Assembly (NCBI GenBank): GCA_031308135.1
Contig: JAHLJT010000631.1
Coordinates: 28,416,271 to 28,480,270 of the forward strand
Length of the DNA stretch: 64,000 nucleotides
Source: Acheta domesticus
Taxonomy: Eukaryota; Arthropoda; Insecta; Orthoptera; Gryllidae
Direction: 5' to 3'
How positions within the stretch are numbered: the first letter of the stretch is position 1; each line of letters opens with the position of its first letter. Position numbers and translations under genes: made by a program. The notes under the pieces are model-generated. The model did no database searches. It was not told the DNA's origin and saw only the letters and a list, made by a program, of their open reading frames with translations. Below are positions 23,846 through 35,173 of this stretch, piece by piece.

Positions 23846-24965
23846 CCAAGTTTAATGTATTTTTTTGTGATCTTATTCACACAGATGTGTAAGCTGGACC
23901 TTGCTTACAGAGCTCTGGTGTCCGTAGTAAACTCGTTCTTCCACCAACTAGTCATCTCTATTGTTCTTCAGCATGTATTTCCTTACGTGGGAGGTCATAA
24001 CGTAACAATGTGTGCTATTATGGACTTACCTTTACTAAGTCACATGTGAATGAATCCATTCACGACCTAGAGAATACGGAGAACAATTTTTTATACTGCA
24101 GGAACCACACTCATATTTATTATTATTTAATCTCACCTTCCAACCAACCTCGACTTAAGAATGCCCATGTTCTCAAAGTCCTGAAAAAAATGTACCGTCT
24201 AGTCCTCAAAAGGCAAACTTGTCGAGCGAGGAGCAATTGGTAGGAGTAGAGCTGGGGGTGATTTACTATTTTGTTAGCAATGCAGAAAAATCACATCGGT
24301 GGTGGTTCGTTTACAGCTGCAAGTATGTTTTCTATAATTTGGGGACGAAAATATCTAGTTTTTTCAAATAATGTTGCTAATCTCGCGCTTTTTTTATTCT
24401 GAACCTCAAGAAAATGTGAACAGATAATCTCCTCTCGCATACGTCACATATAGTTTTTATTGTTTTTGGACCAAATAAATAAATAAATAAATAAATATAA
24501 AAAATATAAAATAAATTAAGAAAATTGGACTATCAGTTCTTCCAATATGAGGAATAGGGCGTAGTTTCATCCATCTGGGGGATTCTCTGAGTATGCATCT
24601 GGTCACCCTATTTCAATAAATAAATAAATATAATAATAAATAAATAAATAATAAAGCCATTAATGCCAATATTGGGCAAAGCCTCCCACTTAAATAGTGT
24701 GTGGGTGAAAATTGAAACCGCTTTCAGGAAGGCTAGTCGTGGAGAGCGCACATCCAAAGCGAAGTGTCCTCTGTTTAATGCTCCGAAATTCGACTTGGAA
24801 GCAAGTTGGTTTCAAACAACGCGGTGATCTGCTCACTCGCATACCCTGTCCGAGACAATCACACCTGCAGGCTGTTCCGGGCAGAGCTCGGACTCCCGAC
24901 AAGGGAAAAGCGGCAGGACCGGCCGGGCTGTCGCGCCGCGGCGACCGAACGCCCAGGCCGTTTCC
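23846..24965. other. No gene recognised; AAAT microsatellites
   Basis: (AAAT)n runs at 24476-24498 and 24617-24652. GC content rises after 24840 towards the GCG array. No coding signal recognised. Confidence 0.45.
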
Positions 24966-25215
<250 letters not shown>

Positions 25216-26774
25216 CAGGGAAACGACACCGGGCACACCGCCTCCCACTATCCTGCTCTCCGCGTCGCCGACCGTCTGTTCGACTCCCGGTCGTGCCAGT
25301 CGGAGTCTCGAACCGGGCACTCCTCTCGTCTCCGGACGAGAAAATGACCCATTCACCGAGCGCGATAGCTGGTATTGAATCCGAAGCCATTCGTTCCGGT
25401 TTTCTCTTGTGTTTGCGTATAAGTTTGTGGAGTAATAATTTAGATTACGGTGCGGCTGCTTATTTTCTCGCGTGGACGTTTATTACGAGTGATGGAGGCC
25501 TTAGTTGTAAGAACGGGTGCCAGGAAGAAATGGTATCATGTAACGAGATGAATAAATAACAGAACTTCGTTAGAGTAAGGAAATAAGATGTTTGAAGACC
25601 AGGTTCTGAAAACAGATAATAGGTTACCTGAAGCTGGAAACCGGATGTTATGGATGGAAAGAACTAGAGGAAACATTGATTCAATTAGTGCGATAGCTCA
25701 TATAGATAAAGAAACATGTTTCTGGTTGTAATTCTGCTCTTATGTACTTTATGAGTAATGTTCGAAATATGTATGTGGTGTAATAATTGACTTTTCTTTG
25801 AATTTATTTTTTATGAAAGAATTCTAGCTATTCGGTAGATGTTCTCCGTTTCCGTGATATGCACCAAACCATCGTGCAAAAATAGGGTATCGTGTAAAGG
25901 AAGGAAGTTGATAAAACAGAGGATATGAAAATGTTCTATGATCTGGGAACATCGAGAGGATCTAGGAGGATCGAGAACATTAATATGTCCCCGATCAGAC
26001 AAAATAAGTATTAACAGAAAAGAACCAAAAGGAGTGGCATGCATTACTGTGGTAATTCCACTTTGCTGACATTGTGCTTCTTCTCCATATCTTGTTTGCA
26101 GCCAAGAATAAATCTAGAGAGCAGAAAGGTCTCTCGATTACTTATGTGATTATTACGAAAGATAATTTTGACAGGATGCAGACTTGATACAAACCTTTCA
26201 CAAATATAGGTTGAAATCAGAATGAATTAATTATCAATAATACGAGTAATGGTGGAAAGCATTGTTTGGTTAATCTGAATCTGTATTATAATTTGGAACT
26301 AAAAGTTATTTTCACATTCACTCATTAGTTTTTGTTGCCATTCCATCTTTCCAACGACTTGCAAAATTGAATGTGACATTCCCTTTATAGTATTCTTGGG
26401 TTCTAATATAAACTCAAATTTTAATAAAGAAAAGAGATATGCCGAAGCTAAAAGATATCAATTTTGAGTTACCGAACTTACTGTATTAGTAAGTATATCA
26501 ACAGGCACGAGTCCACACTAGGTCTGTAAATTGCTCAAGTTATTTGAATATGTTTACATCAGTAGACCCATAGTTTTTGTTCAAATAATTTTTATTATGG
26601 ACTTTTTTCTACGAAATGCTACTCAATAGGTTTATTATTTAAACAAAGTCGTTTACAATCCTGGAAATATTATTTTTAAAAAACCACATGAGGGATCAAA
26701 ACATTAAATTAAAATGAAATTGATAGCTGCAAATAGTATTAATGTGTTTTGAAAAAAAGGTCAGAATATCTTTG
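25216..26774. other. No gene recognised
   Basis: CpG-rich until about 25350, then AT-rich. No recognisable domains on either strand. Confidence 0.4.
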
Positions 26775-27606
26775 AGGCCTCGTTCACAACGCAAACTGAA
26801 ACCTAAACGTAACGTTCCCGCAAAACCTAGAAATGAGTTATTAAGCGAGACCATTCACAACGCCTTGATGTAACCGTAGACGTAACTCCGTAAACTTAAG
26901 AGTTCACAATCACCAAACTTTTACGTTAAGTTTACGTCGGAATTCTTCCGAAGACCAATCAGAGAGTAGCGTGAAAGGTCGATTTCAAATTGTGTTCAGG
27001 CAGTTTATAGTTATGATATTTCGTTATTGTAATGTAGAGAACTAGTTTGCTAATGGTTTTGATGCGTGTAGTGAATTCAAAGTAATAATTTGGGCAGTTT
27101 TTATTGTGACTTTAATTTGACATGGCGAATAAACTAATTAGGTTAGGAATTACTCCTGAATTTGGTTCAAAAGAATCCTTGTTAATAAGATGAAGATAAG
27201 CAAGAAATGCGAATAAGATGCGGAAGGATACAAGTACTCGCATATACGAGAACAAGTATATCAAGAAAAATTGATAGGAAAGTCGAAGACAAAGCTAGAA
27301 ACCATGGTGGAAAGATCTTTCCACCATGCAAGAAAAGAATCGATCAAGTTTCAATACGTTGAATTCAGATTGATTCAGGCGAAACTTACATTCCAGCTTA
27401 CGTTCGTCATTGTGAATGCTTGTTTTTACGTATAAAATTACAGCTGCGTTTACAGCATTACGTTATATTTTAGTTTGCATTGTGAATGAGATAATTATAA
27501 GTGTCATTACCAACAATAGTTGTATTGTTGGCAATGAAAACACCTATAATTATTTCATTTTAAATGCCAGGGACTCACCGCAAAACCAATATTGTGAATG
27601 AGGCCT
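26775..27606. mobile_element. Nonautonomous DNA transposon with TIRs (~830 bp)
   Basis: The left end reads AGGCCTCGTTCACAACGC and the right end, on the opposite strand, AGGCCTCATTCACAATAT: imperfect terminal inverted repeats of about 15-18 bp. The interior has secondary TTCACAACGCC/AGTTCACAATC words and no long frame. A broken coding-like stretch near 27180-27330 has no family that I can name. No convincing target duplication was found, so the superfamily is not assigned. Harbinger- or P-like ends are possible. Confidence 0.6.
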
Positions 27607-28060
27607 GCCTCGACACCCTGCTGCAAGACGGAGCAAGTCAGTGACAGAATGTAAAAATGTTTGTCACCCCGTTATGACGCACAAGGACGCGACAGGGACC
27701 TATGTGCAAGTGTTAGTGTTAATATAGGTAGTAGGATATACTCGTAGATTATATAGCAATAGGTTCATTAATGCATAATGTAAGCAGCCAATAAATAGAT
27801 AAGACATAGGAAACATAGGAATAGAATAGGACCGAGTAAAGATAGCGAAATAATAATAGGAAGTGCTTCGTATAAGTGGAGGTGAGTGAAGTGCAAACAT
27901 ACAAGAGAGGAGTGAAATCGTGAACAATACAATATAAACAATGCCAAGAAGGGTTTAAAGCACCCTGAACCATCAAGGCGTTATTTAAATAAATCAAAAA
28001 TTAGTAGATTGTATCTACAAGAATTTTGTACATGGCGAAATATGTTTTATAGATGGGCAT
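27607..28060. other. No gene recognised
   Basis: AT-rich, nothing identified on either strand. Confidence 0.4.
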
Positions 28061-28885
28061 TTCGCTTGTCCCGTGAAGCGTCGTTCCAGAGCGAGTGACT
28101 CAGACTAGGAAGCTTTCCACCGCGTGAAGCGGTTATGATCTTTCGCGAAGACTTCCTCCTCGGCAGAAGGTGAACTACCGGCTCTCGCTCGCTGCGATGA
28201 CTATAGGCAACCGCGGCGTGTCGCCTGAGGTTGACCCGCCGCTGTCTCCGTCGTTTGCACCGGCATCGTCACAGTCATCGTCTTTGTCACCGTCACTGTC
28301 GTTGCCATTGTCTCCCTTCCCTATTTGTAACTCTGTCACCGTCGCTGCCGCCTTCATTTCCCATTCGTTGACGTGATTGTCCGCGTCGCTGTCACCGACA
28401 CCGTTGTAGTCAACGTCGTCGGCGTTTGCACCACTTGCCAGTCACCGACGCTGTCTTTCACCGACAACGTCACCGTCCGTGCCTTCGTCACCGACGCCAT
28501 CGATATTACTGCAACCCTCACCGCATTGTTATCACCAATTCCGCCGCTGCCGCTTCTGTTGTCATCTACGTTGTCATCGTCACATATGACACGGTGTCAC
28601 TGACGTCTCTGTGGCTGTCGCCTCCGATGCCGTTGCCGTAATGTCTGCGACGATGATAGCGATACCGTTGTTTCCACCGTCTTCATTATCATCGCCGTCA
28701 GTCACCCACGCTGTTGATGTCATCGTCACGACCATAGATAAGTAGTATTACCGTCACAGTGAACATCGCCCTTGCCTTCGCCATCCCCGCCGCCATTGTC
28801 ACCAACGCCTTGATTGTCACAGTGGGCACCAGCACCGTCGCCTCCGGCACCGTTGTCCTCGACGCCGTTTCTGTCCCAGTGGCCA
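28061..28885. repeat. Degenerate CACCGTCRYC-type triplet region
   Basis: GC-rich sequence dominated by CACCGNC, GTCGTC and GCCGC words, especially from 28230. Apparent frames are low-complexity Val/Thr/Ala/Ser-rich peptides. No gene is supported. Confidence 0.7.
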
Positions 28886-29520
28886 TTATGCGGTTTCTCC
28901 GCCTCCGCCCACTGGGATAACAGACGGAGGCAAAGGCGGGGTGCAGACGAAGGCGGAGGCGGTAGGTGAGGCTGAGGGAAGACGGACGACGGAAGCGAAG
29001 GCGGAGGTGGTGGAGGCGGGGGTAGAGGCGGAGACGGCGACGGCGGAGGCGGCGGCGGCGGCGGTGGCGGTGTCGACGGAGGAGGCAGCTGCGGAGGCGA
29101 AGGTGGATGGGGAGTCGGAAGAGGCGGAGGTGGTGGAGGCGGGTGTGGAGGCGGAGGTGGAGGACGGCGGCGGCGGCGTCGACGGAGGCGGAGGCAGAGG
29201 CGATGGGGAGTCAGAGGAGGCGGAGGCGATGGAGGCGGCGGCGGAGCCGGAGGTGGTGGAGGCGGAGGCAGAGGCGATGGCGGGTGGGGAGTCGGAGGAG
29301 TCGGAGGAGGCGATGGTGGCGCTGGAGGCGCTGGAGGCGGTGGAGGCGGTGGCGGTGGGGGCTGTGGGGGTGACGGCTGTGGTAGTGGCGGCTTGGCGGT
29401 GGCGGCGGAGGCGATGGCGGTGGCGACGGCGGAGGCGACGGCGGAGGCGACGGTCGGAGGCGTGGGCGGCGGAGGCGACGGCGGAGGCGTGGGCGGCGGC
29501 GGCGCTGGGCGTCACGTCGG
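28886..29520. repeat. GGC/GGA triplet array (~630 bp)
   Basis: Dense GGCGGAGGCG/GGTGGAGGCG repeats with no stop on several frames of both strands, giving frames of over 200 codons made of Ala/Glu/Val or Ser/Ala/Thr. The symmetric openness and low complexity argue against coding. Confidence 0.85.
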
Positions 29521-31329
29521 CCAGTCGCCGCGGCCGCGCGCCGTCGGAGCAACGAACCCTAATCTCCCGGAGGCCCGGTTTGCCTAGCGGTTTGGCGCAG
29601 GTTTACATTTGGACCGCCGCGCACACGTACTACATAAACCGTGATGACCAGATACTTGCGAAGCCCTCCTTTACACCGTTTCTGCGATTGCTACTTTAAC
29701 GCAGTAGATTAGCTAGAGAAATCAGAAATATTTTTATCCATTAGCGGAGGGACATACTAATCAGGGTTCTTTTGAGTTTTAGCTATAACTTTTCGCTATG
29801 GCACAGACAATGCAACATCTAGGTGCCTAGAAATCATGCATAATCTTGAATAACGTCTTCAAGTTTATGGTTTAATAAGAGCATCAAAACAAGAAAGTTG
29901 AGCCGAGAGGGTAGCTACGAATTAAATTTCTCAGAGCCTGTTTTGTGAGCACTTTGGCTTAGATTAACATTTAATCGTGCGCATAGACACACACATACAC
30001 ACACACACACACACACATACACACACTGTGATGTTCATTTGATTATGGAGTTGTATGCCACCCCATTGATCTTTTCATAAATAATCTGCAATAAAACTAA
30101 ATATAGTAATAAAAACTCTAATTTTTTCTGTCTTTTTAAATTTTTATTCCGGCTGACTAGTGTGTTGGAAAATGAAAGATATGAGAGTTTATGTAGATCT
30201 TTATGTCCTTGCACTTGCAGGCCATCTACCAATTAATCTTCTTTTCGGTTTTCGTTTGAAAGACGAAGAGTAACTAATGCGATAAATATTAACCATGACA
30301 ATAATTACCTTCAGCTATTCGATGATATGTACGTTAAATCTAAATTGCCTTTAAGTAAGAAAAAGACGCACGAAGAAGAGCAATGATTCCTTCAAGAGTT
30401 CATAAAAGTAAACGAAGCTCCGTCTATTGCCATCTAATAGTATTCAATAACTAATAAGACAATTGTGTTGTAAAAGTTATGAAAGGGTAACTTTGAACGA
30501 GTAAGTACTTAGAACGGAAAAACTTCAAGAAAAGTTTTATATCATCTTAGGTAATTTGTTTAGAAATACAGAGAAGAGAAAGGTCCATTTCCTTCCATCA
30601 GTAAAATAACTCATTCATTGAACTTCCGATGAAGAAGTTGGAGACACAAGAAATTTTCGCAGAATAAAAGAAATTATACGATCAGTTGATTCGCAAAACA
30701 GTTATTAAAAAACTTTTTTTAATGTATTTGGCGTTATTTTTTCGTATTTCGCGTTATTTATAATCATTGAAACATCGTCGTTGGAACAAATATTTACATT
30801 TAATGTACTGTAGACTCTTGTTGAAAATTTTCTATTCTTTTAACGTTGTTGACCCTTACGAGCTTATAGGTATATGAAAAGAATTGAAGTTAATTTTCCT
30901 TGTTCATTTCGTAGAGAAATATACTTAAATGTAAGACAATTTTGGAAATACGTATTGTAAAATATTTGAAGTACCGGGGTAGTGTAATCAGTAACAATTT
31001 GCAAGTGTGCTGCGAGTCAACCTAAATAACATTTGTGGAATATTTAATCAAGACTCATCATGTGAGACGTTTCTCGTTATATTCAAAATAAAAATACTTG
31101 AGGAATGAAATAATTTTTTCAATGTTTGTGTATTGGATAATATCCGTCCAGGACCATAAATGATCTCTATCTTTGAAATGTGGTAATGTTTTTGATTCGT
31201 AATCCAGGCGCAATTCTTTCCAGCTTCATTCCTTGCAGAGTTTCCTCGTTTACGGCCAATGGCCGACGCTGCGGATATCCCGTGCGTAGCGAGTGTGCGC
31301 ATGCGTGGCCGCGGGCGGCGGCGCTCTGA
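29521..31329. other. AT-rich non-coding; (CA)n at 29989-30025
   Basis: Only a CA microsatellite is notable. No genes recognised. CpG content rises from 31250. Confidence 0.5.
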
Positions 31330-31760
31330 TTCCTCGCGGCGGAGGGAAATGGAGGGGCAGGGGCTGGGGCGGAGGGAAAGGGAGGGGTGAGGCGGAGGCA
31401 AAAAGGAATGAACGGGGCGGAGGGAAATGGAGGGGTGGGACGGAGGGAAAGGGAGGGGTGGGCGGAGGGAAAGGGAGGGGTGGGGGGAAGGGAAAGGAGG
31501 GGCAAGGCGGAGGGGAAGGGAGGGGCAGGATGGAGGGAAAGGGAGGGTCAGGGAAGGGAAAGGAGGAGCGGGGGAGGAGGGAAAGGGAGGGGCTGGGGCG
31601 GAGAGAAAGGGAGGGCGGGGGGGGGGGGGGGAGGGGGGAAAGGAAGAGGCGGGGCGGAGGGAAAGGGAGGGGCAGGGGTGTAAGGAAAGGGAGGGGCGTG
31701 GCGGAGGGAAAGGGAGAGGCAGGGGCAGAGGCGGTGGGAAAGGGAGGGGCGGGGGCGGGG
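31330..31760. repeat. Purine-rich ~20-bp minisatellite
   Basis: Tandem, length-variable units built on GGCGGAGGGAAAGGGAGGGG, with the plus strand almost all purine and a G14 run near 31618-31631. Its G-runs would permit G-quadruplex formation. It lies about 70 bp beyond the poly(A) signal of the minus-strand cuticle-type gene. Confidence 0.9.
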
Positions 31761-31831
31761 CGCGCGGGCAGAACGGCGCTTTTCGCGGCCGGGGGCGGGG
31801 CAGCGACCAAAACCAGGCTTTGCGTAATACG

Positions 31832-31837
31832 TTTATT
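31832..31837 (-). terminator. Poly(A) signal for the cuticle-type gene
   Basis: On the minus strand AATAAA lies about 115 nt beyond the TAG at 31955-31953. It is in the expected place for 3' end formation of the gene read from 33342 down. Confidence 0.6.
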
Positions 31838-31952
31838 GCGCGCGTTTGTTATAAATACAGTGAAAATAAAATAATAATAATAAAAAAACAGTCAACGAGG
31901 GTGCGTTTGAGGTACGGGTGGTTGGATGGTGGTTGAACCTGGGACAGTGGTT

Positions 31953-33342
31953 CTAGAAGTGGTGACCACCGAAGTCCTTGTCCTCCGCCGAAGTCACCGC
32001 CTCCGTAGCCGCCGTCTCCGCCGTGGTGATGCTCCTTCACCGGGATGGGCACCGGGACCTTCACCGGGTACGGCACGGGCTTCTCCACTGGCACCGGGTA
32101 CGGCTTCTCCACGGGCACTTTGACTGGGTAGGGCACGGGTTTCTCCACCGGGTACGGCACGGGTTTCTCCACCGGGTAGGGCACGGGTTTCGGGACGTGG
32201 ACCGGGTAGGGTCTGTCGACGGGCACCTTGACCGGGTAGGGCACCGGCTTCTCTACGGGGTAAGGCACTGGTTTCTCGACTGGGTACGGCACGTGCTTCT
32301 CGACCGTCACGGGGTAAGGCTTGGGGATATGGACTGGGTACGGCCTGTCAACCGGTACCTTCACTGGGTACGGGACGGGTTTCTCTACCGGGTAGGGGAC
32401 GTGCTTTTCGACAGTGACTGGGTAAGGCTTGGGCACGGGCACAGGGACGGGTCTGTCGACGGGCACCTTGACGTGGACCGGGTAGGGCTTGTCGACGGGC
32501 ACGTGGACGGGCACCTTGACGTGCACCGGGTACGGCTGCGGCACGGGCACCTTGACGTGCACCGGGTAGGGCGCGGGCACGGGCACCTTCTTCTCCACCA
32601 CGTACTGGGTAGGGCTTCTCCACGTGCACCGGGTAGGGCGCCGGGACGGGCACCCTTCACCTCGTAGGGAACGGGCACGTGCTTGGTGACGGGCACCGGC
32701 ACGGGCACGGGCCGGTCGACGGGCACCTTGACCGGCACGGGCACGTGCTTGGTCACCGGGTAGGGCACGGGGCTTCTCCACCGGCACCGGGTACGGCCGG
32801 TCGACGGGCACCTTGACGGGCACCGGGTAGGGCTTGTCCACCGGGACCGGGTAGGGCTTCTCGACGGGCACGTGCACCGGGTAGGGCTTGGGCACGGGCA
32901 CCGGCACCTTCTGCGTGATGGTGACGGTCTTGACGTGGTGGTGGCCGTGGCCGAAGCCGCCGCCGTAGGACCCAAAGTCGTGACCGCCACCGGCCGCCGT
33001 AGGAACCGAAGTCGTGCCCGCCGCCTCCGCCTAGGGACAGGGCCGCCTCCGAAGCCGTGCCCTGCCCGCGCCCAGGCCCAGGCCCAGGCCGCTGCCGTAG
33101 CCCAGGCCCAGGTCGAAGAGGGCCGCGCTTGTACTGCTTGGTCTTCTCGTCGTCGTCCGGCGCCGTGGCCTGCGCCTCGGCGTCCGACTTGTCCTGCGCC
33201 TCCTTGCCCGGCAGCGCCTTGGGCCCGTGTCCTTCTTGTCCAGGTCCGCCCGGCTTCTTGGCGTCGGCGGCCTTGCCGTCGGCCTTGGCGTCCGCCCTCG
33301 GCCGCCACCGCCACGGCCAGCGCCAAAGCGCACACGAAATAA
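31953..33342 (-). CDS. Secreted PYPV-repeat structural (cuticle-type) protein, main exon, frame broken 9 times
   Basis: This is the one convincing host gene. The exon starts after an acceptor (GTGTTGCAG, 33350-33343) with one leftover base, then a hydrophobic signal segment ([15 protein letters not shown]). A charged Ala/Lys/Asp-rich stretch follows ([16 protein letters not shown] ... [11 protein letters not shown]), ending in a Lys-Arg site. Next come a GLGLGLG and [10 protein letters not shown] region, a His-rich GHGHHH, and about 270 residues of PYPV, VPV, VEKP and VDRP repeats. It ends [11 protein letters not shown] and DFGGHHF before TAG. Pro/Val repeat proteins of this build are known as insect cuticle or secreted matrix proteins. 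The first exon with the start codon is not identified. Following the protein needs frame changes near 33296, 33121, 33061, 33041, 32993, 32770, 32654, 32608 and 31977, every one an extra base. Sequence error is likelier than decay. Confidence 0.8.
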
Positions 33343-33644
33343 CTGCAACACGCACAATTGACGAGAATAAATAAGATGATAGAAGGTCGGCCCCGTGGTC
33401 GAGATCGCTAAGACAGTAGTGCAGTGATGTCAAGGTCTCCTACTGGCGGCTGTGGCACCGTAGCATGCCACGAGCTTCTCTGCGCAATTAGCGTCGGGAA
33501 GGGAACTATTAGTAATCCCGCCGTTTTTACAATAGGGATGGCGTTGTCTCTGGTGGCATATTAGGTGATTTTCAATTTTCCTTTACAATTGTTTTTAAAA
33601 CCTTGTTTCAGAATTCCATGTTAAATAATGGAAGTAACATTTAT

Positions 33645-33790
33645 TGTAGTGCCGTAACGGTCTTGGGCCGTGGGGTCGCGGATTCGAGTCCCGCCTCAGG
33701 AATGGTTGTATTTGTGTTCGTCCTCTCACCCTATCATCATCATATCGTTTCATCTTCATATCATAACGTTAAATCCAATAATGGTCGCTT
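33645..33790 (+). mobile_element. Possible tRNA-derived SINE fragment
   Basis: Contains a GCCGTAACGGTC box A-like word and GGATTCGAGTCCCGCC (33680-33695), a good box B match, followed by TGTTCGTCCTCTCACCC and ATCATCATC. This resembles a SINE head and body. There is no complete cloverleaf, so it is not called a tRNA gene. Confidence 0.45.
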
Positions 33791-34890
33791 AATGACCTAG
33801 TAGTTGATACAATCTTAAGTACAAAAAAAATTATGGGAGACATTCTTACTCTTGTAGGAAGTCGTCATACGAGAGGTGCGAAACAGGTTTATTCATTAGC
33901 CCAATGTTTTAGATCTATTTTTACTGTCGCTCATTCGACGTGTATCGGGTCATTTCGGTTTACAACTGACAACAACGTGATAATCTGGACTTCAAAATGT
34001 TATGTAGGTAATTACCGTTGGAAATTAAAATGAATATTGCATTTTTGTACATTTTGATATTCAGTGTTTTCTTCACTGAAGTGTTGCTTTTGCTAGCAAT
34101 ATTTTCATGTAACTTAATTATCCCTTAAAACAATCAAAGACTGAAAATTACGTTTCAAATATTAAACGTTCAAGTAAGAACACTGTCGTCTTATTTTTAT
34201 TTTTTAGTGTGGAAATATTTCTATTGGTATAAGCTTTTCCTTACGTTAACCTCAATAGAACACTATTGACTTCAACATCACAATGCATAGTAACAATAAA
34301 ATAGTAAGATGGAGATAATAAAATTGTTCATGCACTTCTTAAAATACATTAACACATTTTTAAGAATATTTCAAAGACAAATTTAGTACTATAAATGAGA
34401 GACAACTGCTAGTAATCTAGTGGGGGCGTACTGGGCAGGGAATAGCGTACAGCGTAGCGTGGGCAGAAGTGATGAAAAAGTCCTCAACTTCATCTTGGAA
34501 ATGCATATGAGGCGTTGTTTTTTAAATAGTAATCGTAAGTGTTTTTTGTTTTTTTAAATAGTAATCGTAAGTTTTTTATTAATTCATTTATTTATTTTGT
34601 TCCTTATTTATTCATTTCCTATTTTCACCTCTCTTCAGAACAGTACATTTGTTGTAAAATTATGCTTTCATTTTTACATTTTACAATTTTTCTAGTTTTC
34701 TTTCACTCTAATTTGTTTCATAATATTATTTTTGTAAGAAATTTCATTTATTTTAATTTCATTTTTCATTCTTTAAAAAGCATGTGTCCATTATCACGTT
34801 TTATCTTTTTCTGTAAATCTAATTCATTACAATATTCTGTAAATTTTCTTTTATTTTTTGTAATGTAGATAAATTAGATAATTTAGATAA

Positions 34891-34933
<43 letters not shown>

Positions 34934-34939
34934 GTAGCA

Positions 34940-34966
34940 CTGAAGTTGGCCGCAATGCGGCCGAAA
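34940..34966 (+). other. Hammerhead-like hairpin motif
   Basis: CTGAAG, then a perfect 6-bp stem GGCCGC/GCGGCC with an AAT loop, then GAAA. The order CUGA-NGA, stem II, GAAA is the hammerhead ribozyme core, as known from Penelope-like elements. Here the last A of the first core word is T, and stems I and III are not evident. It directly follows the ATT microsatellite. Confidence 0.25.
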
Positions 34967-35101
34967 AAACTGTATGCTAAAATAAAAACTTACGATGGAG
35001 AACCAACGCCTTATATGCATTTCTATGATGGAAGCACCGCACCATTTCCTACCAACTTCATCTCGGTTGTCTAGTGAGTGCAAACACGGCCGCTAGCGCA
35101 G

Positions 35102-35173
35102 CTGGTGGCGCTACGCACCGGCCACTGTTGGCAACCACAGATGGCGAGGTTCCCACCCGCCGCCAGGGGGCGG
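35102..35173 (+). promoter_or_regulatory. Cluster of CTCF-like motifs
   Basis: CCGCCAGGGGGCGG at 35160-35173 matches the animal CTCF core at 13 of 14 positions by eye. GCAGCTGGTGGCGC near 35098-35111 matches at about 12, and CACAGATGGCGAG near 35138 is a weaker match. Binding is inferred only from motif similarity. Confidence 0.25.

Noticed and set aside
28886..29699. 252- and 209-codon frames on opposite strands
   Set aside because: Low-complexity products of GGC/GGA triplets, open on both strands at once.
31250..31936. Gly/Arg/Glu-rich and Pro/Ser-rich frames across the purine minisatellite
   Set aside because: Explained by the repeat; they overlap the 3' flank of the minus-strand gene.
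31978..32667. 229-codon plus-strand frame opposite the PYPV exon
   Set aside because: Shadow of the minus-strand repeat gene; the minus strand has the splice site, signal peptide, stop and poly(A) signal.
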